NCBI RefSeq assembly: GCF_007655135.1
Contig: NC_045134.1
Location: forward strand, 124,001 to 188,000
DNA from: Punica granatum
Lineage: Eukaryota > Streptophyta > Magnoliopsida > Myrtales > Lythraceae
Direction: 5' to 3'
Length of the DNA: 64,000 nt
Shown here: piece by piece, positions 56,734-64,000 of the stretch
Position numbering within the stretch: position 1 is the first letter of the stretch
Layout of the letters: each line of letters begins with the position of its first letter
Made by a program: the position numbers and the translations under genes
Notes under the pieces: model-generated
Database searches by the model: none
Seen by the model: the letters and a program-made list of their open reading frames with translations, nothing else
What the model was told of the DNA's origin: nothing

Positions 56734-58200
56734 AATGAGTTAGTGATATTCATATACCAAAAGAAGTTGTATGTATAATAATTAACTTGAATAGATAAAT
56801 TGAATAAGAGGTTCCACAAAAAAATTCAAACAAAATTATTATATAGATTTATACTCCTTTGATAAAACCATATTATGTATATGAAATGAGGATAAAGGTG
56901 GGCCAACCATATGGCTTCAGGCTCCTTTTCCAAAAGTAATTTTTTCAGTTATTTTAGCTCTTTAAATAAAATTATTTAAAAATATATAAATATAGATTTT
57001 GTGGACCGTCCATCGTTCTATTTCAATTTTTTAGCTTTTAAATTTTTAAATTTTTAAATATTTTGAAAATATAAAATATATATATATATCTGGGACCAGT
57101 CATTATTTTCTTAGACTTTGAGGCTTTTAAAAAACGAATTTCTTAATTTCTTAGAAAATATATAGATATGGATTTATGGGACTGATGATTTTTTTAAAAA
57201 AAAACTTTTTAAAAATTATAAATATTTTATAAGAAGATCTAGATAAAGCAAATCATTAAATTTGCTTTTCAAAAATTAAATTAAATTAAATCATATTTTC
57301 ATATGTATGATGTGTTATATATATATATATACACACACACACGATTTTAAGAAATAAATCAGATCATATTTTTATAGATATAAATATGATTTGTTATCTC
57401 TATTATATTTTATGTGATACATTATAAATAACGGAGGTATCACATACAAATTCGGTTCCAGAAAATATTGTTATTGGTGGAGTTCTTCAATTTTATGCAC
57501 ATGCTCAAAGTTGTGTGCTTCAACTTTTTACTTTTCTCACATATAAACTTTGTTTGATTTCAAGATTTATATTGATTTCTTTTCTTTTATATAATTTTTT
57601 CCAATCTTATTCGGGAAATTAAATAATAGTGATCATATATATGTAATAATATATTGTTATTGATTGTAAATCACTATTTTCAACAATTTATAACACATAT
57701 TTTATATATGATTAATTTGCCCAAAAAAAATTACACTCTATCTCGTGCAATGCATGAACTTCACGACTAGTATCTATGAAAGCAAGAACACGGTGGGCCT
57801 AGTCAAATAGTTTTAGAATGCTCCGTTTTTTAAATGAAATTTTCTTTATTGTTTAAGTTTTTAAAATTTTTGTAATAATTTTTTAAAATTTTCAATAGAT
57901 TTTCATGATAAAAATCTGATAATGAAATATTTTTCTAACTAAAAACAAATAAGATCTTACTTTTAATATATATATATATATATATACTTGGTATAATACA
58001 TTATAAATAGGAAGTACGACACAAACTATGACCGATTCGACTCTTAAAACATACTACTACCACTAAATGCGAGCTCTGTAAAACTATATCTATCTTTAGA
58101 CGTTGTTGAGAGTTAAGAATCATCCACATGAAAAAAATTAAATAGTAGACGATCTCTTTATCAGATATTGAATTCCACAATCTACCTATCAGTTGTTGTT
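56734..58200. other. AT-rich intergenic with Helitron-like debris
   Basis: Runs of diverged AT-rich repeats, such as ATATATAGATATGGATTT with GGGACTGAT/GGGACCAGT. A possible Helitron 3' end is at 57744-57770, where CGTGCAATGCATG is followed by AACTTCACGACTAG and T. No gene was recognised. Confidence 0.4.
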
Positions 58201-58479
58201 CAATTTTATTTTTTTTAGTTCTCACTCACTTTTGATTCTCGATCTCAATTTGAAAACTAAGGCCTACCAATCTCAATTTTTTCCATCTTTCTATACACTG
58301 ATTTCTGAGCTCTGTCAAAATTGTCAGCCTTTATCATCTTTGTGTTCCGCTTGCTATTGGGTGTCAATTATTGATTACTGATGGTTCTTCAAGAAGGTGT
58401 TCGGCCAAAAAACGTCCAAACACCTAATTGGCAACACGTAGGGATGCCAGTCGTGCCAGGAAGCAATCTCAAGTATATT

Positions 58480-58905
58480 GACGTGCCATCAGCCGGCCCC
58501 ACCGATACAAAGCTTTGTACCAACTACCAATGCCTTGAAAGTCCACGGGACTAAACAGCTGTTGGGTTTCAAATAGTCTAAGTGCACATCAGGCAATCTC
58601 AGTACACTGAGTTGCGAACTGAATGAGTCCACTGAAGGAGTGAACCCACGAGTTCTAGTGCAGCTTCGGCAGTCGTTACCGAAAAAGATAAAAATCCTTC
58701 CTTGAACGCACTGGAGCTCCAAGGATGAAAGAAGTTGTGATTCACGGGGAACTGATCGAAAGGCAAAAGTGCAGGAATGAAAGGTGCAATGAAAGAAAAG
58801 TGCAGTGAATGTAAATTGGGAGAAAAATAAAGATAGAAAAATGAAATATATGAGTACGATTGATAGATGTGTGGGGTTACAATGAACTTCGAACTCGGTA
58901 TACAT
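58480..58905 (-). pseudogene. Possible leucine-rich-repeat fragment of a resistance-type gene
   Basis: The minus strand reads VDSFSSQLSVLRLPDVHLDY within a frame of 138 codons, resembling the irregular leucine-rich repeats of TIR-NBS-LRR proteins. No NB-ARC or TIR motif is nearby and the surrounding frame is mostly hydrophobic low-complexity sequence. If real it is a short relic. The call rests on one or two repeat units only. Confidence 0.25.
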
Positions 58906-60928
58906 AGGCGTTACAATAGAATCCTCTAGAAATCGACCAAAATCGAATAAGCCGATAAAATAGGAGATCTAAATATTATTCAAAAGGAAATAGCTATCTA
59001 GATATCCTAAAATCTCCATGACGAAATATTCTAGAAATATCGGAAATATATTACGATCATTCCATGTCTAAAATCAAAAGATACCAAGAATATCGCATCC
59101 TTGCTCCATGAGTAATTCGGCTGCGATATCTATAAATTCCAAGCAAGCATGCTGCCATTTATTCTCCACCGCCATTGAACATAACCTCACGTCCATGTAG
59201 TGGGTTGGACTTCCTCCATAGGCTTCTAATTGAACTTTCTTCAGTGGGCTCTAATTAATTAATCTCGGTCGGCTTCATGAAAATCAACGGCCTAAAACTC
59301 GATGTCTCAACCTCACACTTGATCTTGATCCAAAACACGCCTCAATTCTATTTTCTGAGTGTAAACAGAAAGGTTGCCCAAATTCTTTTTCCGATAGTTG
59401 ATTAGTAATTTCTTAGTCTTATATTGCTTTTTCACATTATCTTGCTGCGCTTGGAATTTTTATTCACAATAATTTTATTTTCATATTGGTGAATCTATCT
59501 CGTATAACTTACGGACTTCACGATTAATATAACATAAAGCGGCGTTGTGATGGGGCCCTGACTAAATGGTTAAGAACGCTCGATTTCTGAGTTAAATTTT
59601 CTTTATTTTTTTAGTTTTTTAAAATATTAACTTATTAAAATTTTAAAATATATAGATATAGATTTGTGGAGCCAATTATTATTTTCTTGATATTTTAACT
59701 TTCTTTAAAAAAGATTTTTTGAATAATTAATAAAATTTGTGGGACCAATCTTTTGAAAATAAATTTTTTATTTATTTTAAATTTTTAAAATATATATGGA
59801 TATAGATTTGCATGACCTGTAATTATTTTATTGGTTATTTTAACTTTCTTGAAAAAAGAAAATTTCAGCAGGAAACAGGGAGATTTTTCGATATCAAATT
59901 TTTATTTTTTTATTTTTTAATATTTTTGAATGAGTCTAATTTATGAGACTGATTGTTATTTTCTCAATCTTCAACATTTTTTAGAAAACGAATTTTTGAC
60001 TTTTATAAAATTTCAAAATATATAGATGTATCATTATTTTCTTATTTTTAACTTTCTTTAAAAAATTATTTAAAATTTTTTATTTTTTGGTATTTTTCAA
60101 ATTATATAATTTGTGAAATCAATTGCTATTTTCTCTACTTTTCATATTCTTTTAGAAAACGAATTTTTTATTTTTTATTTTTTTTAACTTACAGATATAG
60201 ATTTATATGATTCTTTACAAGATATTATAGATATAGATATTCTCTATAACACCTTATAGATGTGATGTGATATAAAATTTTAAGACATGCATATTCTATA
60301 TAATGAAATAGACAAAAAAAGCATCAAAATCGAACACGTTTGATCCCATGCGATGCACGGGGCTCTACGACTAACATTACATTATTTTCCGGTTACAAGA
60401 CGCCACGGGCCTAGTTTTCATTATTTGTCTGAGTGAAAATGAAAAACAAAGAAGCAAGAGAAGAGAGAGATGGCAAATCAAATTTGAAAGGATGAATTAA
60501 CCAATCTTCAAAACAAGGCCACATGCTTCCCTTCCCTTCCCAACTTCAAGCCCTCCGATCCACCATCACCCACCACCCACTTTCATCTTCCACATAACAA
60601 CAGAAACACGGATAGTCTTCGAAACGAGTAAAGTCTCCCCTATAAAAACTTCTCTCATCTTCTATACAATCATCTATCGAAGCCAATCTCTATATGGTTC
60701 GACTCGCGTCCAAATGATTCTCATCCTCCTAGATCCCAATTTTACATTATGAAATACAAGAAACCCCCAGGCTGACATTCCTCCTTCTAACAGAAGAAGC
60801 TACAAATGGGTCATCACCCCCACAGCCTACTGAAACTGACGTGTGCATACAAATATATAATATGTCAACTAAGCTACCTGGATCAAACTTGAATGCCCAA
60901 AAAACGGGGGGAAAAAAAAACCCTACTC
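58906..60928. other. Intergenic, repeats related to 56.9-57.9 kb
   Basis: From 59480 the sequence repeats the kind of AT-rich blocks seen at 56.9-57.9 kb (TTAAGAACGCTCGATTT against TTTAGAATGCTCCGTTTT; ATATAGATATAGATTTGT). A GC hairpin CCATGCGATGCACGGGG near 60348 followed by CTCTACGACTAA may be another decayed Helitron end. From about 60420 it becomes more mixed and probably includes the 3' region of the next minus-strand gene. Confidence 0.4.
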
Positions 60929-63008
60929 TTAAGAGTTCCCGTTCTGCAATTGGTGAGAGTTGCATCTATCCTCCTCAATGGCCTCTGAGCTCAGAATTTT
61001 CCTCAGAGAGCGATATTGCAGCCGAACATTCTCCCCACTTCCTACGATTTTCAGCAAGTACCTGGACCATATCATACAGCATGCATGCAGATGAAGACAA
61101 GCTTTTGGTGATGACCGATTTCAGTAATGATGTTGTGGACCAACTTTCATTCATTCCCTCCATAACATCCCCTCATCTATCTATAACTACACCGATTTAC
61201 CAGACCTGCAAGTACACAGCCTGCTGCCAAGGCCAAGAAAGGGCTTCATCAACTTCGCACAACAGGCTGAGGAGGAGTTGACTTGCTTTATGGCTGAAAG
61301 GTGCTGATCTTACAGGATATATATACATAACGTATATAGCAACCGCCACCAGAGTCCCATTTCCTGATGGTCTCAGATACAACTATCCAAGAATCTTTTG
61401 CACAAAGATGACTAGGCCCTTGACTTATAATCCAAATACCATGAGAATAAGACCACTCAAAGTCTGCTATATAATAATGTACATCTACCCCCTCTTCTGA
61501 CAACATACAAAACCTATTGCACGACCTAAAATGCAAGTGACATATAAGCTCTGAAAAATATATAAGGCTACTCACCAGCCATTGAGGCATTGAGATGTAA
61601 TGATCGCTTCCCTGCCAACAAATTTTTCAGGGGTCCTCTTATTTCCCTGAAAAGGATTTTTTAATGCTGTGTAAGTTTTTCAACCACGGGCAGTTGAAGG
61701 ACCAAGGTCTGGAAACAATTTATCATACAGGGACACTAACCTTTATCAACACCTTTTCATTTACAGAAAATGGATACTGCACCCCTCTCTGCAGCCCATT
61801 CTCAAAACCGCCATCTCCACTTTCCTAAAAGACAAAAATAAAAATTAGAAATTTTGATTGCATGCGGGGTTCAATGCATTCTACCTTAGGATATCAAATC
61901 ATGTCTAATAACTAGTGACTATGTTATAATGTGAACTCAAGTGTATAATAATTATAAAATTACTTTCTTTTTTTAAACTGGAGATTGAAATATATATGAT
62001 ATACATATATATATATATACAATAACAAAAATTGTGTTGCAGGTGGTACTAAATGACTCAAAATGACAAAACTGACAGAAGCAGTGATGTTCCACCTTTA
62101 TGTGCAAATGTCCAATTTTGTCATCCAGAAAAGCATCACTCATCATAACAACCAGCAGCTATATCACAAAGCCCCAATCTCTTTGACGGAAAGATTTCCT
62201 GCTGAAGAATCTTGAACAGGAAACTTTCTCTTCCTTCGGTAACTTAAGCATATGTTTAGTTTGGACTCTCTATCATTTAAAAGAACCCACTCTTAGAGAT
62301 TTTCCCCTGTTCATCGCATATAGAGTTTGAGTTTATTTTCAAAGCTGTAATGGCAAAGTTGCCCTTTAAGGGGTGGACGAGCATAAACATACATCTGATT
62401 GAGCACACGTCTTCCAATAAATCTTAAACTATAACAGTACATCTCACACGGCTAGTTAGGCAGTCTGGTTGACCCGTGCGGTCTTCCCCAAGTTTTACAG
62501 GCAGAACTGGTCCCAGTGGGCCATGCCTAGGGTGGGAATCCTAGTATCGGGGGGAAAAAAGAAAAAAGAAAGCCAGTTTTACCTTGTTAGATCTTCTGAT
62601 TGGATTGGTTTGATCAACCATTTCTTTTCGTCGCTTCCGGATAGCTGCATTATGAAATAGCCGCCTATCATCCTCGTGCTTAACAGCAGCAGCTGCAGCT
62701 CTAAGAGCTGTAGATAAATTCAGTCCAACCAACTTAGAAGATATAGATATAAAGATCAAATCTGAGCAATTAACAAAAATAAGTGAATGTGAAGCATGCC
62801 AAAATACAAAGGACTAACTACCAAAATATCCAGCAAAAAACTTTATGCAGCCTCATGTGAAATTCTGAGAACATTTCTAAGGAATGAAGCAAGTAGAATA
62901 TTCAGAAAAAGAAAAAGAACTGAGTAGCAAGGATGGAAATTGGAAGTTACCAAGATTGGGGATCAAAGAACCAGTCTCAATTTCTGCGCTGCATAGGGTA
63001 CATCTTGC
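60929..63008 (-). CDS. Conserved plant protein with RING-type Cys pair, C-terminal five exons (partial)
   Basis: Five exons on the minus strand join in phase with GT-AG junctions: 63008-62951, 62707-62583, 61824-61741, 61646-61576, 61061-60929, ending TAA at 60931-60929, about 156 residues visible. The first carries CTLCSAEIETGSLIPNL, like the last Cys pair and tail of a RING finger. The second has a basic helix, AVKHEDDRRLFHNAAIRKRR. The last three encode a conserved C-terminal module (EKFVGREAIITSQCLNGW then YLLKIVGSGENVRLQYRSLR). I take it as a RING/U-box superfamily protein, hence a probable ubiquitin ligase, from the Cys pair and remembered family resemblance; the rest of the finger is not in view. 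The first exon's 5' boundary (AG at 63010-63009) is the least certain. Upstream exons probably lie beyond 64000. Confidence 0.75.
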
Positions 63009-64000
63009 CTTTATGGTAAAACAAAAGATAGTGGTAAACATCGTTGTCTCTTTTATGTAATGCAAGGAAAGCCATTTCAGTATGACATGATAAAAATCAA
63101 GATATTCAACCCATAACTAGGAAATATCTGCAGAAGGGGACATTTCTCATCAAGGTTTTACAGACAGACTATGCACCACATGCATGTGAGTGGGCATATA
63201 GGCCAACCACAATTTGAAATATAAATTTTTCTTCTCAAATAAGTTATTTGCTTTTCGATAAGCCAATAAATTACGAAATTTTTGACAGACCAACTACTCT
63301 AACAGCTAAAAAATTTTATGTGAAAATCATATTTTATTATATAAAAGTCTCTTCAAATATCAGCTAGAAGAATGATGCAGGTCCAACAAATTGATTGAAT
63401 GAGAAAAAAGAGCGAGCATTTGGGCTCGAACACAAGTTATGATACCATCAGGAGATCTAAGAATCTTCAGCTTGTTTGCTGAAGGTGTGCTAATGCTTAT
63501 TTGACATTTATGTTTGTATATAGTAAAAGAACAACCCACTGTCTGATAATATTCTATCAAGTACCATGCAAGGGCCTCATCTGCACGACATCGAAATGCT
63601 TTTTCATCAACATGAATGAGGTACTGTAATTCCTATATAATTCATGGGATAAAATTGTGGAGAAAGAATAGCTTTTTGCAGGAAACATTAATGACTTTAT
63701 TACTCAGGGCATGAAAACAACCAAGGTTATCTTTCAACCAACTACTCTAACAGCTAAAATTTTTTATGTAAAAATCATATATCTATTAAATAACAGTCCC
63801 TCCAAATGTCAGCTACAAGAATGATGCAGGTCCAACCAATTGATCGAATGAGATATTTGGGCTCGAACACAAGTTATGATACCATTAGGAATTCTAAGAA
63901 GCTTAAGCTTGTTTCACATTTATATTCATATATAGTAGAAGAACCACCTTCTGTCCTATCATATCCTATCAAGTACCATGCAAGAGCCTCATCCACACTA
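63009..64000 (-). other. Probable intron or upstream region of the RING-like gene, with an internal duplication
   Basis: No exon joining in phase to the one at 62951-63008 was found. The region includes two related blocks, 63288-63590 and 63737-64000, sharing GGGCTCGAACACAAGTTATG, AATGATGCAGGTCCAAC and CCTATCAAGTACCATGCAAG-type sequence. A minus-strand frame over the first (63360-63560) is open, but its counterpart in the second is broken. The second block runs off the window. Confidence 0.5.

Noticed and set aside
61288..61590. Minus-strand frame of 100 codons as the last exon of the RING-like gene
   Set aside because: The conserved continuation of the split Trp codon is found at 61061-60929, which reads into LQYRSLRK; the longer frame has no conserved features.
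1..64000. CRISPR array, operon, riboswitch or prokaryotic system
   Set aside because: All real genes are intron-bearing plant genes; no array of spaced identical short repeats exists outside the minisatellites described.

Overview
This is plant nuclear DNA, almost certainly from a eudicot. The evidence is spliced genes with GT-AG introns of plant-specific families, plant-type LTR retrotransposons with initiator-tRNA primer sites, many DNA transposons and AT-rich intergenic sequence. The species cannot be fixed from the sequence. Only three host genes are convincing.

Layout. (1) 1-18381: a tandem array of near-identical Ty3/gypsy chromovirus-like elements in the order partial internal - LTR - internal - LTR - internal - LTR, with neighbouring internal regions sharing one LTR. 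The two full internal regions have the same length (4997 bp) and carry the same frameshifts and stop. (2) 18382-18481: a 100-N assembly gap, then a degenerate telomere-like AAAACCCT array to about 18780. (3) 18.9-20.6 kb: a Mutator-like element whose long inverted arms are built of short tandem sub-repeats. (4) 22939-27640, minus strand: an eight-exon gene for a 688-residue SMP/C2 membrane protein of the NTMC2T5 type (synaptotagmin-like, plastid associated), including a 19-nt micro-exon. (5) 28.4-40.1 kb: a field of non-autonomous DNA transposons (nested inverted-repeat elements, hAT-like, Pack-MULE-like, a Helitron end). (6) 40519-42689, plus strand: a three-exon BTB/NPH3 gene, 586 residues. 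(7) 43.6-45.6 kb: a hAT-like element with a perfect 8-bp target duplication. (8) 45.75-48.34 kb: a deleted Ty1/copia element with 126-bp LTRs and no reverse transcriptase. (9) 49.9-60.4 kb: a CACTA terminus, a 944-bp tandem duplication, nested hAT-like insertions, a Harbinger-like MITE and Helitron-like ends. (10) 60929 to beyond about 63008, minus strand: the C-terminal exons of a conserved plant protein with a RING-like Cys pair; its 5' part was not found here and probably lies beyond 64000.

The host genes are not an operon or a pathway cluster: one acts at membranes, one probably as a ubiquitin-ligase adaptor, and one is a probable ubiquitin-ligase-type protein. Most of the rest is mobile DNA. 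No convincing new biological system was found. The most interesting material is the shared-LTR array of already dead elements, the TATA-bearing minisatellite in its LTRs, and the set of nested or gene-capturing DNA transposons whose target duplications can be read directly.
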